Shown here one piece after another: positions 32,035 to 40,138 of a DNA stretch of 40,226 nucleotides. The translations under genes were made by a program, and so were the position numbers. The notes beneath the pieces are model-generated. The model was not told the DNA's origin and ran no database searches. It saw only the letters and a list, made by a program, of their open reading frames with translations. The stretch spans positions 1 through 40,226 of the forward strand of contig NZ_WWIA01000898.1 in assembly GCF_009870065.1 (NCBI RefSeq), given 5' to 3'. The DNA comes from Streptomyces sp. SID5785 (GTDB lineage Bacteria; Actinomycetota; Actinomycetes; Streptomycetales; Streptomycetaceae). Position 1 is the stretch's first letter; the number at the start of each line of letters is the position of its first letter.

Positions 32035-32958
32035 TCAGGCACCGCCGTCCGTCTTCCGGGAGGACGGCAGGTCCGTCTCGGCCAGTTCCACGACGGGCTC
32101 GGCGGCCGCCGCGACGGTGACGCCCTTCTTGGTCCGGCGGCCGCGGCGCTCGATCCATGTCGCGAGCCCCGACAGGGCCAGACACATCGCGATGTAGATG
32201 GCTCCGACGACGATGACGACCGCCGTGATGGGGTTGTCGCCGTTGACGATGATGTTGTTCGCCATCTGGCGGGCCGTGTAGAGCAGCTCCGTGTAGGTGA
32301 TGACGTAGCCCAGCGAGGTGTCCTTGAGGGTCACCACGAGCTGGCTGATCATCGTCGGGAGCATCGCCCGTACGGCCTGCGGCAGCTGGAGCATCGTCAT
32401 CACCTGCGACTTGCGCAGGCCCAGCGCGTACGCGGCCTCGACCTGACCGCGCGGCACGGCGTTGACGCCCGCACGGATCACCTCGGCCTGGACGCAGCCG
32501 TTGTAGACGCTCAGCCCGATGACGAGCGCCCAGAATCCGGAGCTCTCACCGAAGACGCCGAGGTTCTCCTTGTAGGTGAGGAAAAGCACCCACAAGGCGT
32601 AGATCGTGATCAGCAGCGGGATGGCGCGGAACAGTTCGATGAACCCGGTCGCGCACCAGCTGACCGCCTTGTGATCGGACAGTCGTGCGACCGCGAGGAG
32701 CAGGCCGAGCACGAGGGACAGCGCACCGGCGACGGCGAACACCTGCAGGGTGGTGAGCACACCGTCGCGGATGTTGGTCCGCACACCCGCGTTGTTGAAG
32801 ATGTTCCAGACCTCGGGCGCCAGCTGGCCCTTCTCGTTCATCCGGTAGATCGCGAAGGCGATCAGGCCGAGGATGGCGAGGGAACCGACGACCGTGTAGA
32901 TCCGGTTGCGTGTCCGGGCCCGGGGACCCGGCGCGTCGTACAGGACGCTCGAACTCAT
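32035..32958 (-). CDS. gluD: Glutamate ABC transporter permease GluD
   Basis: This is one of two membrane subunits of the glutamate importer, a polar amino acid ABC permease. An N-terminal helix (IYTVVGSLAILGLIAFAIY) is followed by the binding-protein-dependent permease domain with the EAA loop EAAYALGLRKSQVMTMLQLPQAVRAMLP, which docks on GluA. The C-terminal 35 residues are cytosolic and charged, ending RKTDGGA. ATG 32958 (MSSSVLYDAPGPRA) overlaps the gluC stop (ATGA), so the two permeases are coupled. The length of 307 residues is somewhat longer than GluC because of its N- and C-terminal extensions. Confidence 0.93.
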   Translation of the reverse strand: MSSSVLYDAPGPRARTRNRIYTVVGSLAILGLIAFAIYRMNEKGQLAPEVWNIFNNAGVRTNIRDGVLTTLQVFAVAGALSLVLGLLLAVARLSDHKAVSWCATGFIELFRAIPLLITIYALWVLFLTYKENLGVFGESSGFWALVIGLSVYNGCVQAEVIRAGVNAVPRGQVEAAYALGLRKSQVMTMLQLPQAVRAMLPTMISQLVVTLKDTSLGYVITYTELLYTARQMANNIIVNGDNPITAVVIVVGAIYIAMCLALSGLATWIERRGRRTKKGVTVAAAAEPVVELAETDLPSSRKTDGGA

Positions 32959-33602
32959 CGTGCGACCCCCATGCGCCGCTCGAGCAGCCGGAAGAGACCG
33001 CTGATGGTGAACGTGATGACGAGGTAGCCGAGGGCCACCCACAGGAAGATCCAGCCGATCGCGAAGCCCTTGTCGCTCAGCAGCTTCTGGACGCTGAAGA
33101 GCTCGGTGACACTGAACGCACCGGCGATGGCGGAGTTCTTGGTCAGCGCGATGAAGATCGAGCTGAGCGGCGGCAGCACCGTACGGGTGGCCTGCGGCAG
33201 GATGATCATGCGCAGGGTCTGCGAGAAGGTCATGCCGATCGACCGTGCGGCCTCGGCCTGGCCCAGCGGCACCGTGTTGATGCCGGAGCGGACGGCCTCA
33301 CAGACGAACGCCGAGGTGTAGCAGCTCAGTGTGAGCAGAGCCTTCATCCACGGGTTCAGACCCGGGAAGAAGATCACCGGCAGGACGAACCAGACGATGA
33401 GGAACAGCAGCGTCAGGGGAGTGTTGCGGAACAGCGTCACCCATGCGGTGCCGAACAGCCGCAGAGGGGGAACGGGGGAGACACGGAACCCGGCGATGAT
33501 CACGCCGAGGACCATCGCCAGCAGCCCGCTGGCCAGGGTCAGCAGGACGGTGCCTATGAACCCCTCGCGGAACTCCGGGAGATAGTCGAGCAATACGTTC
33601 AC
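32955..33602 (-). CDS. gluC: Glutamate ABC transporter permease GluC
   Basis: This 215-residue His/Glu/Gln/Arg/opine-type permease has about five helices. It opens with VNVLLDYLPEFREGFIGTVLLTL, and the EAA loop is EAARSIGMTFSQTLRMIILPQATRTVLPPL. It forms the channel with GluD. GTG 33602 was chosen as the family-like N-terminus; the frame stays open to 33656 without family sequence. A strong hairpin lies between gluB and this gene, so gluC-gluD are probably expressed below the level of the binding protein. Confidence 0.93.
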   Translation of the reverse strand: MNVLLDYLPEFREGFIGTVLLTLASGLLAMVLGVIIAGFRVSPVPPLRLFGTAWVTLFRNTPLTLLFLIVWFVLPVIFFPGLNPWMKALLTLSCYTSAFVCEAVRSGINTVPLGQAEAARSIGMTFSQTLRMIILPQATRTVLPPLSSIFIALTKNSAIAGAFSVTELFSVQKLLSDKGFAIGWIFLWVALGYLVITFTISGLFRLLERRMGVAR

Positions 33603-33647
33603 GGGGATGTCCTCGTGGGCGGCGGGCGGGCAGGAAAGGCCACACCG

Positions 33648-33673
33648 CGGGCGCACCGCGAGCGGTGCGCCCG
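33648..33673 (-). terminator. Intercistronic hairpin between gluB and gluC
   Basis: Arms 33648-33659 and 33662-33673 (CGGGCGCACCGC and its exact complement) leave only 2 nt between them, so the top pairs open to form a small loop. It lies 27 nt after the gluB stop. Such stems often stop part of the transcripts or protect binding-protein mRNA from 3' decay. Confidence 0.75.
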
Positions 33674-33700
33674 GAGCGGGGCGTGCTCCTCAGGCGGGGA

Positions 33701-34621
33701 TCAGTAGCGCTCGAGGGCCGGCGGCTCGGTGTACGCCGACTTGGACAGGCCCAGCGTCGCGTCGTACGCCTTCTTGTAGTCGCCGTTCTTCTCGTGCGCC
33801 TCGATGGCGTCGCTCACCGCGTCCCGCAGCGCCTTGTCGTCCTTGTTCATGCCGACGCCGTACGGCTCCTTGGTGAACGGCTTGCCGACCACCTTGAGCT
33901 TCGTCGGGCGCTGGGCGGCGTAGCCCTTGAGGATGGCGTCGTCCGTGGTGACGGCGTCGACCTCGTTGTTGAGCAGCTGCTGCACGCACTCGGAGTACTT
34001 GGACAGCTCGATCGTCTTGGCGCCGTACTTGGGCTTCTTGATCTCCTGGAGCGGGGTCGAGCCCTTGATGGAGCAGACCGTCTTGCCCTTGAGGGAGTCC
34101 GGACCGGTGACGCCCTTCTCGTCGGCGCGCACCAGGAGGTCGGCGCCGGCCATGAAGTACGGACCGGCGAAGCCGACCTGCTTCTTGCGCTCGTCGTTGA
34201 TCGTGTAGGTGCCCACGTAGAGGTCGACCTCGCCCTTGGAGATCGTCGTCTCACGGACGTTCGAGTCGACCGTCTTGAACTCGATCTGGTCGGGCTTGAA
34301 GCCGAGGTCGGCGGCGATCATCTTGGCGATCTCGATGTCGAAGCCGGACCGCTTGCCGTCCGTGTCCTGGAAGCCCAGGAACGGCTGGTCGTCCTTGGCG
34401 CCGAAGACGATCTTGCCGGCCTTCTGGGCCTTCTTCAGGGTCGCGGAGTCGACCTTCACGTCCTTGGCGACCGCGTACGTCGGCAGCTTCGGCTGGTCCT
34501 TGCCGCCCGAACCGCCCGCGGGCTTGTCACCGGCGTTGCCGGAATCGCCGCCACACGCGGTGGCGGTCAGGGCGAGAGCGGCGACAGCGGCCGCGACGGC
34601 GGCGGACTTGCGGAGCTTCAT
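33701..34621 (-). CDS. gluB: Glutamate-binding lipoprotein GluB
   Basis: This is the extracellular solute-binding subunit of the glutamate importer (SBP family 3). A lipoprotein signal peptide MKLRKSAAVAAAVAALALTA ends before the lipidated Cys (ATAC-GG) at residue 23, followed by a Gly/Asp/Lys linker. The binding domain shows KIVFGAKDDQPFLGFQD, GFDIEIAKMIAADLGF and EVDLYVGTYTINDERKKQVGFAGPYF. ATG 34621 was chosen over ATG 34630 because AAGGA lies 8 nt before it. In the operon order gluA-gluB-gluC-gluD it is flanked by hairpins on both sides, consistent with separate dosage of the binding protein. Confidence 0.94.
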   Translation of the reverse strand: MKLRKSAAVAAAVAALALTATACGGDSGNAGDKPAGGSGGKDQPKLPTYAVAKDVKVDSATLKKAQKAGKIVFGAKDDQPFLGFQDTDGKRSGFDIEIAKMIAADLGFKPDQIEFKTVDSNVRETTISKGEVDLYVGTYTINDERKKQVGFAGPYFMAGADLLVRADEKGVTGPDSLKGKTVCSIKGSTPLQEIKKPKYGAKTIELSKYSECVQQLLNNEVDAVTTDDAILKGYAAQRPTKLKVVGKPFTKEPYGVGMNKDDKALRDAVSDAIEAHEKNGDYKKAYDATLGLSKSAYTEPPALERY

Positions 34622-34669
34622 GGTGAACATCCTTCGTGTCGGCAGATTCGGCAGTCGGAAAAACTCAAC

Positions 34670-34714
34670 ACGCGCGCGCGGGGCCCCGATCGAGGGCGCA
34701 CGTGCGGCGCGCGT
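34670..34714 (-). terminator. Stem-loop between gluA and gluB
   Basis: GC-alternating arms at 34670-34677 and 34707-34714 pair exactly, with a GGGGCCCC palindrome inside the loop. The stem begins at the base after the gluA stop. It could be a partial terminator; alternating GC makes chance pairing easier. Confidence 0.4.
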
Positions 34715-35494
34715 CTAGTGGTGCAGGATCTTCGACAGGAAGTCCTTGGCCCGATCGCTGCGCGGGTTGCTGAAGAACTGGTCGGGGGTGGCCTCCTCGA
34801 CGATGCGGCCGTCCGCCATGAACACGACGCGGTTGGCCGCGGAGCGGGCGAAGCCCATCTCGTGCGTGACCACCACCATCGTCATGCCGTCGCGGGCGAG
34901 CTGCTGCATCACCTCGAGGACCTCGTTGATCATCTCCGGGTCGAGCGCCGACGTGGGCTCGTCGAAGAGCATCACCTTGGGGTCCATCGCCAACGCGCGC
35001 GCGATGGCGACGCGTTGCTGCTGCCCACCGGACAGCTGCGCGGGGTACTTGTCCGCCTGGGCGCCGACGCCCACGCGGTCCAGCAGCGCGCGCGCCTTCT
35101 CCTCGGCCTGCTTCTTGTCCGCCTTGCGGACCTTGATCTGGCCCAGGGTCACGTTCTCGAGCACCGTCTTGTGCGCGAAGAGGTTGAAGGACTGGAAGAC
35201 CATGCCCACGTCCGCACGCAGCCGGGCCAGTTCCTTGCCCTCCTGGGGCAGCGGCTTTCCGTCGATGGTGACGGCGCCCGCGTCGACGGTCTCCAGGCGG
35301 TTGATCGTGCGGCACAGTGTGGACTTGCCCGAGCCCGACGGGCCGATGACGACCACGACCTCGCCTCGGGCGATGGTCAGGTCGATGTCCTGGAGCACGT
35401 GCAGAGCGCCGAAGTGCTTGTTGACTCCGCTCAGCGCGACCAGAGTGTCGCCCGCGGGCGGAGTGGCGTCCTTGGTCACCGAAACTTCGGTCAT
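34715..35494 (-). CDS. gluA: Glutamate ABC transporter ATPase GluA
   Basis: This is the ATP-binding subunit of the glutamate importer. Walker A GPSGSGKS is at residues 51-58, the Q loop is in [20 protein letters not shown], the signature is [15 protein letters not shown], Walker [15 protein letters not shown] and the switch His is in VVTHEMGFA. The 259 residues include about 17 extra N-terminal residues before the core. ATG 35494 has GGAG about 10 nt upstream. It is the first gene of gluABCD, divergent from gluR; in S. coelicolor the GluR-GluK system controls this operon in response to glutamate (established knowledge). Confidence 0.95.
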   Translation of the reverse strand: MTEVSVTKDATPPAGDTLVALSGVNKHFGALHVLQDIDLTIARGEVVVVIGPSGSGKSTLCRTINRLETVDAGAVTIDGKPLPQEGKELARLRADVGMVFQSFNLFAHKTVLENVTLGQIKVRKADKKQAEEKARALLDRVGVGAQADKYPAQLSGGQQQRVAIARALAMDPKVMLFDEPTSALDPEMINEVLEVMQQLARDGMTMVVVTHEMGFARSAANRVVFMADGRIVEEATPDQFFSNPRSDRAKDFLSKILHH

Positions 35495-35527
35495 CGGGGT
35501 CTTGCTCCATCCTCCTCGGTTGGGAGG

Positions 35528-35557
35528 ACAGTAGTAACCCGGTACGACCAGCGTCAT
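35528..35557 (-). promoter_or_regulatory. Candidate promoter of gluABCD
   Basis: Minus strand: ATGACG (35557-35552), 18 nt, TACTGT (35533-35528), about 34 nt before the gluA start. Confidence 0.5.
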
Positions 35558-35577
35558 TACATCTGAGGGGAAATTGA

Positions 35578-35648
35578 GCATAACGATCCGGCCGCAACCG
35601 GACACTATGTGTGAAGGGGTGCGGCCCGCGCGTACCGGCTGCATAACG
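35578..35648. promoter_or_regulatory. Two GCATAACG sites in the gluA-gluR intergenic region
   Basis: GCATAACG occurs at 35578-35585 and 35641-35648, 63 nt apart (about six helical turns), each followed by related sequence (ATCCGG or GAACACGG). They are candidate GluR sites. The known GluR motif was not compared. Confidence 0.35.
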
Positions 35649-35746
35649 GAACACGGAGCGGCCCCGAACGCCCTTGACGACATCCTCGTGCATCGGCGTG
35701 GATGCCTGGGTGAACCCATGGGATCGAGACAGGTGAGGGGGCCGGA

Positions 35747-36433
35747 ATGAGACTGCTGCTCGTCGAGGACGACGATCACGTCGCCGCGGCCCTGTCCGCC
35801 GTGCTCTCCCGGCACGGCTTCGAGGTGCGGCACGCGCGCAACGGGGAAGAGGCTCTCCAGGCCCTGGTCCCGGACCCCGCCGCCTTCGGAGTGGTGCTGC
35901 TCGACCTGGGGCTGCCGGACCAGGACGGCTACGAGGTGTGCGGGAAGATCCGCAAGCGCACCTCCACGCCGGTCATCATGGTCACCGCGCGCGCGGACGT
36001 CCGTTCGCGTATCCACGGCCTCAACCTCGGCGCCGACGACTACGTGGTGAAGCCGTACGACACCGGCGAGCTGCTCGCCCGCATCCACGCCGTGAGCCGG
36101 CGCAGCGTGCAGGAGGAGCCGGCCCCGGCCGCGGACCACGAGGTGCGCGTCGGCGGCGTGATCATCGACCTGCCCACCCGGCAGGTCACCGTGGAGGGCG
36201 CCGCCGTGCCGCTCACCCGCAAGGAGTTCGACCTGCTGGCCCTCCTCGCGCAGCGGCCCGGCGTCGTCTTCCGCAGGGAGCAGATCATCAGCGAGGTCTG
36301 GCGCACCAGTTGGGAGGGCACAGGGCGCACTCTGGAGGTGCACGTGGCCTCCCTGCGCTCCAAGCTGCGCATGCCCGCCCTGATCGAGACCGTCCGCGGC
36401 GTCGGCTACCGGCTCGTCGCCCCGGCCGCGTAG
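35747..36433 (+). CDS. gluR: Glutamate-responsive OmpR-family regulator GluR
   Basis: The receiver (residues 1 to about 118) has VEDDD at 6-10, phospho-Asp D53 in [13 protein letters not shown] and the Lys in VVKPYD. A linker leads to an OmpR-type winged helix (about 128-226) with [28 protein letters not shown] and [13 protein letters not shown], ending [10 protein letters not shown] 35747 follows GAGGGGG. It is divergent from gluABCD and followed 21 nt later by its kinase, the S. coelicolor arrangement in which GluR-GluK senses external glutamate and controls uptake. Autoregulation through the shared intergenic region is likely but inferred. Confidence 0.92.
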   Translation: MRLLLVEDDDHVAAALSAVLSRHGFEVRHARNGEEALQALVPDPAAFGVVLLDLGLPDQDGYEVCGKIRKRTSTPVIMVTARADVRSRIHGLNLGADDYVVKPYDTGELLARIHAVSRRSVQEEPAPAADHEVRVGGVIIDLPTRQVTVEGAAVPLTRKEFDLLALLAQRPGVVFRREQIISEVWRTSWEGTGRTLEVHVASLRSKLRMPALIETVRGVGYRLVAPAA

Positions 36434-36442
36434 CGGAAGCCG

Positions 36443-36448
36443 TAGAGT
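36443..36448 (+). promoter_or_regulatory. Candidate -10 for leaderless gluK
   Basis: TAGAGT ends 6 nt before the gluK GTG, inside the 21-nt gap after gluR. It would give gluK its own leaderless transcript. Confidence 0.4.
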
Positions 36449-36454
36449 CCCCGG

Positions 36455-37906
36455 GTGCGCGCCCGTCTGCTTCCGCTGCTCATCGTCCTCATGGCGGGCG
36501 TGCTGCTCGCGCTGGGCTTCCCGCTCGCGGTGAGCGTGGCCTCGGCCCAGCAGCAGAAGGTGGTCGTCGACCGCATCGACGACACCGCCCGATTCGCCTC
36601 GCTCGCCCAGTTCGTCACCACCAGGCCGCGGGAGAGCGGCGGCCAGGTCCCCGACGAGCGCCGCCAGACGCTCCAGAAGGAGATCGACCGCTACTACGCC
36701 GTCTACGGGATCCGGGCGGGCGTCTTCTACCGCGACCAGGTGCCGATGGCGCTGTCCCCGAGCGGCTTCGACGTCCCGGACCGGGGCGCCCTGCGCCAGG
36801 CGTTCGACGAGGCGCTGTACTCCCGCCGCAGCCACGACCCGGCCCAGGTGTGGCCCTGGCAGCAGGGGCGGCTCGTCGTGGCGTCGCCGGTCATCCGCGA
36901 CGGCGATGTCGTCGCCGTCGTCGTCACGGACTCGCCGACCGGCGCGATGCGCGCCAAGACCCTGCGCGGCTGGCTGGTCATCGCCGCGGGCGAGGCCGCC
37001 GCGATGCTGCTCGCCGTGGGCGCCGCCCTGCGCCTGACGGGGTGGGTGCTGCGCCCGGTCCGCGTCCTCGACGCCACCACGCACGACATCGCCACCGGCC
37101 GGCTCAAGTCACGGGTCGCCGCCGCCGGCGGTCCGCCGGAACTCAGGCGCCTGGCCCGGTCGTTCAACGAGATGGCCGACCACGTCGAGGACGTGCTGGA
37201 GCAGCAGCGTGCCTTCGTCGCCGACGCCTCGCATCAGCTGCGCAATCCGCTCGCCGCCCTGCTGCTGCGCATCGAGGTGCTGTCCTACGAGCTACCGGAG
37301 GGAAACGAGGAGATCGCGTCCGTACGGGCCGAGGGCAAGCGCCTGGCCCGGGTCCTCGACGACCTGCTGGACCTCGCCCTGGCCGAGCACGCCGCCGCCG
37401 ACCTGCAGTTGACCGACATCGGGGAGCTCGCCGCCGAGCGCGTCGAGGCATGGCGGCTGACGGCCGAGGAGAAGGGGGTGCGGCTCGTCGCGCAGTGCCC
37501 GGCAGCCACCGGCTGGGCGGATCCCGTCGCCCTGTCCAGCGCCCTGGACGCGGTGGTCGACAACGCGCTCAAGTTCACGCCCGAGGGCGAGCAGGTCACC
37601 GTGACGGTCGTGGCCAACGGGGAGACGACCGCCGTCGAGGTCGCCGACGGCGGCCCCGGCCTGCGCGACGAGGAGCTCGCGCGCATCGGCGACCGCTTCT
37701 GGCGCAGCGGCCGCCATCAGAACGTGAAGGGGTCGGGCCTCGGGCTGTCCATCTCCCGCGCGCTGCTCACCGCGGGCGGCGGCTCGATCTCGTACGCGCA
37801 CCACGAGCCGCACGGCCTGCGCGTGACGCTGCGCGTGCCGAGAACCGCACCGGTCCCGCGCCAGGGTGTCGAGGCGAGCGTCGCTCAGGGCTTGACCGAG
37901 CGGTAG
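36455..37906 (+). CDS. gluK: Glutamate sensor histidine kinase GluK
   Basis: This is a 483-residue membrane sensor kinase. The first helix is [24 protein letters not shown] and the second is [23 protein letters not shown] near residue 175, leaving an extracytoplasmic sensing loop of about 140 residues. Then come a HAMP ([24 protein letters not shown]), HisKA with H260 in [15 protein letters not shown] box DNALKF, G1 VADGGPGL and G2 [13 protein letters not shown]. It phosphorylates GluR. The GTG start has no ribosome site but does have a -10 hexamer 6 nt away. Its last 22 bases overlap the end of the convergent TAXI gene. Confidence 0.9.
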   Translation: MRARLLPLLIVLMAGVLLALGFPLAVSVASAQQQKVVVDRIDDTARFASLAQFVTTRPRESGGQVPDERRQTLQKEIDRYYAVYGIRAGVFYRDQVPMALSPSGFDVPDRGALRQAFDEALYSRRSHDPAQVWPWQQGRLVVASPVIRDGDVVAVVVTDSPTGAMRAKTLRGWLVIAAGEAAAMLLAVGAALRLTGWVLRPVRVLDATTHDIATGRLKSRVAAAGGPPELRRLARSFNEMADHVEDVLEQQRAFVADASHQLRNPLAALLLRIEVLSYELPEGNEEIASVRAEGKRLARVLDDLLDLALAEHAAADLQLTDIGELAAERVEAWRLTAEEKGVRLVAQCPAATGWADPVALSSALDAVVDNALKFTPEGEQVTVTVVANGETTAVEVADGGPGLRDEELARIGDRFWRSGRHQNVKGSGLGLSISRALLTAGGGSISYAHHEPHGLRVTLRVPRTAPVPRQGVEASVAQGLTER

Positions 37907-38889
37907 TAGCGCCGCGCGCCCTCGTCGAGCGCCAGCGGGTCCGTGTAGATCGCCGTGCGCAGGTCCACGAGCTGCGCGGCGTGCACCACCGCGCCGATGT
38001 GGTCGCGACTGTCGATCACGGTCCGCGTCACGGCCTCGGCCATGGACGGGTCCATGCGGTCCGTCGTGACCAGCAGGTTCGCGACGGCCAGCGTGCTGAC
38101 GGCCTTGCCTCGCTGCGCGTACGGATAGGCGTCGGCCGGCATCGTGGCGGCCCGGTAGTAGCGGGAGGAGCCGCCCTGGGCGTGCAGTTTGTCGATCAGC
38201 GTGCCGAGCTCCACGAGCCGGATCGGCACCTTTTCCGACAGCTTGCGCACATGCGTGGTGGGCAGACCGCCCGACCAGAAGAACGCGTCGATCTGCCCCG
38301 CCTCGAGCGCCGTCGGCATGGTGTCTATCCCGATGCCCACGGCGTCGACGTCCTTGTCGATGTCCAGACCGGCGGCCCGCAGGATCCGGTCGGCGACCAG
38401 CCGCACCCCGGAGGCGCGGCCGCCCACCGCCACCCGCTTGCCCCGCAGGTCGGCGACCGAATCCACGTCGGAGGAGCGGGGCACGACGAGCTGCATGTAG
38501 TCGTCGTAGAGCCGCGCGCAGCCGCGCAGCTGGTCGGCGCCCGCGCGCTGGTCGATCCGGTACTTGGCGACCGCGTCCGCCGCGGCGATCGTGAAGTCGG
38601 CCTTCCCGGTCGCCACCCGCTTCACGTTGTCCAGCGAGCCCTCGCTGCCGTCGAGCCGCACGTCGACCTCCGGCAGGTCGCGCGCCATGGCCGCCTTGAG
38701 GAGGTTCCCGTAGCGCTCGTAGACGCCGGTGCGCGCACCGGTGCTGAACGTCACGCTGCCGCTCGGCCTGGTGTCCTCCAGGGGCAGCAGCCACCACAGC
38801 AGCAGCCCGGCCGCCACCAGTCCGGCCACGGCCCCGGTGAGGGCGCGGCGGCGGGCCGGGCGGAGGCGGCGCAGGGCGGTGAGCGGCAT
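37885..38889 (-). CDS. TAXI family solute-binding protein
   Basis: This 334-residue TRAP-associated extracytoplasmic binding protein of the TAXI/immunogenic-protein family has an N-terminal signal anchor (about 15-37, RALTGAVAGLVAAGLLLWWLL) without a lipobox. The family core SVTFSTGARTGVYERYGNLL is followed by GSEGSLDNVKRVATGKADFTIAAADAVAKY, VADLRGKRVAVGGRASGVRLVADRIL and EAGQIDAFFWSGGLPT. TAXI proteins elsewhere bind glutamate or other carboxylates. No TRAP permease is in the window, so it may act as a sensor partner of GluK rather than in transport (inference). It converges on gluK with a 22-nt overlap. Confidence 0.88.
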   Translation of the reverse strand: MPLTALRRLRPARRRALTGAVAGLVAAGLLLWWLLPLEDTRPSGSVTFSTGARTGVYERYGNLLKAAMARDLPEVDVRLDGSEGSLDNVKRVATGKADFTIAAADAVAKYRIDQRAGADQLRGCARLYDDYMQLVVPRSSDVDSVADLRGKRVAVGGRASGVRLVADRILRAAGLDIDKDVDAVGIGIDTMPTALEAGQIDAFFWSGGLPTTHVRKLSEKVPIRLVELGTLIDKLHAQGGSSRYYRAATMPADAYPYAQRGKAVSTLAVANLLVTTDRMDPSMAEAVTRTVIDSRDHIGAVVHAAQLVDLRTAIYTDPLALDEGARRYYRSVKP

Positions 38890-39006
38890 GCGCGCGATCC
38901 TGCCAGGTGGGGCCGGGGCTGACCAGGGCCGACCGCATGTGACCGTGCCCTCGCCGGCGTCGCGTGCCGCGCCGACGACCGACCCGCGCGCCGGGGACCG
39001 GCCCGG

Positions 39007-40002
39007 TCAGGACGGCGAGTGGACCAGCCGGCCGTGCGTGATCAGCGAGGCGGCCTGTTTCAGCCGCCGGACCCGGATGCTGACGCTGTACGCGTCGATC
39101 CCGCCGATCGCCGCGACCCGTGTCGTCAGATAGCGGTAGAAGTCCTCGGCGTCGCGGCAGGCGATGCTCGCCATGATGTTGTGCGTACCGCTCACGGCGG
39201 CCGCGAAGGCGACCTCGTCGTGGCGCGCCAGCGCGAGACCGACGCGCTCCAGCTCGGCGGGCGGGACGCGCAGCCACAGCGTCGCGTTCAGGCGGTGGCC
39301 CAGCGGCTCGGGCAGCAGATCCACGTCGTAGAAGAGGGTGCCGGAGCGCTCCAGGGCGACGAGGCGCCGGGCCACGCGCGCGGGTGACCAGCCGGTGACC
39401 TCGGCGAGCCGGGCCTGAGTGACCCGGCCGTCCTCGGCGAGGGCCGCGAGCAGGGGCGCGTCCGCGTCCGTGGTGGGCAGCGGCGGGCCCTTCGGCACGG
39501 GCGGCCGGTGCGGGTCGAGGAGCCGGAGCTGCGCGGCGTCGAGCGGATCGCCGTAGCCCGTCCAGTCGCCCGGCAGACCCTGGTCGCCGAAGGGGTGCAG
39601 CATCAGGTCGATCGTGACGTCCAGGACGGCGGAGGCGCGGGGCAGCTGCCGCAGGAGGATGTCCTCGCGCGGGGCGTGCACCGGCGCGCTGATCACGCAG
39701 ATGATCTCCGATCCGCCGGAGGCCAGCGCGGCGTACGCGATGTCGGGGCGCTGTGCCAGGGCGCGGGCCAGCGGATCGACCCGGTCCGGCCGGCAGCGGA
39801 TCCGCGCCACCCAGCGGGCATCCCCGTACACCGCGGGGTCGACCAGACCGATGACGCGCAGCACGCCAGCCCGGCGCAGTGCCTGGTAGCGGCGGGCGGC
39901 GGTCTGCTCGGAGACCCCGGCGATCTCGCCGATCAGGCGGAAGGGAGCGCGGGGCGCCAGTTGCAGCGTACGGAGGATGGCGCGGTCCACAGCATCAGGC
40001 AT
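39007..40002 (-). CDS. Double-module Lrp/AsnC family regulator
   Basis: The 331-residue protein is a tandem duplication of the Lrp/AsnC unit. The first HTH is AILRTLQLAPRAPFRLIGEIAGVSEQTAARRYQALRRAGVLR and the second is PLLAALAEDGRVTQARLAEVTGWSPARVARRLVALERSGTLF near residue 180. Each is followed by a ligand-binding RAM-like domain; the second contains NATLWLRVPPAELERVGLALARHDEVAFAAAVSGTHNIMASIAC. Ordinary Lrp proteins are about half this length. It is divergent from an MFS transporter gene, 136 nt away, which it probably regulates; the ligand is unknown, with amino acids or aromatic compounds plausible for the family. Confidence 0.9.
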   Translation of the reverse strand: MPDAVDRAILRTLQLAPRAPFRLIGEIAGVSEQTAARRYQALRRAGVLRVIGLVDPAVYGDARWVARIRCRPDRVDPLARALAQRPDIAYAALASGGSEIICVISAPVHAPREDILLRQLPRASAVLDVTIDLMLHPFGDQGLPGDWTGYGDPLDAAQLRLLDPHRPPVPKGPPLPTTDADAPLLAALAEDGRVTQARLAEVTGWSPARVARRLVALERSGTLFYDVDLLPEPLGHRLNATLWLRVPPAELERVGLALARHDEVAFAAAVSGTHNIMASIACRDAEDFYRYLTTRVAAIGGIDAYSVSIRVRRLKQAASLITHGRLVHSPS

Positions 40003-40016
40003 GGCGGAATTCTGAC

Positions 40017-40065
40017 ACTGTCGATGCCCGATGTAGAGGTATCAGCATGTCCTCGACTGTCGGAT
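40017..40065. promoter_or_regulatory. Direct repeat in the Lrp-MFS intergenic region
   Basis: ACTGTCGATG at 40017-40026 and ACTGTCGGAT at 40056-40065 share ACTGTCG, 39 nt apart, between the divergent starts. They are a candidate binding site for the adjacent regulator. Confidence 0.35.
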
Positions 40066-40138
40066 AGGTGTTCTCGCGCGGTGTGGCCGAGTCTTCGGGA
40101 GCGGGCGCGTTCGTCCGTGATGCCGAAGGAGGATGCCC

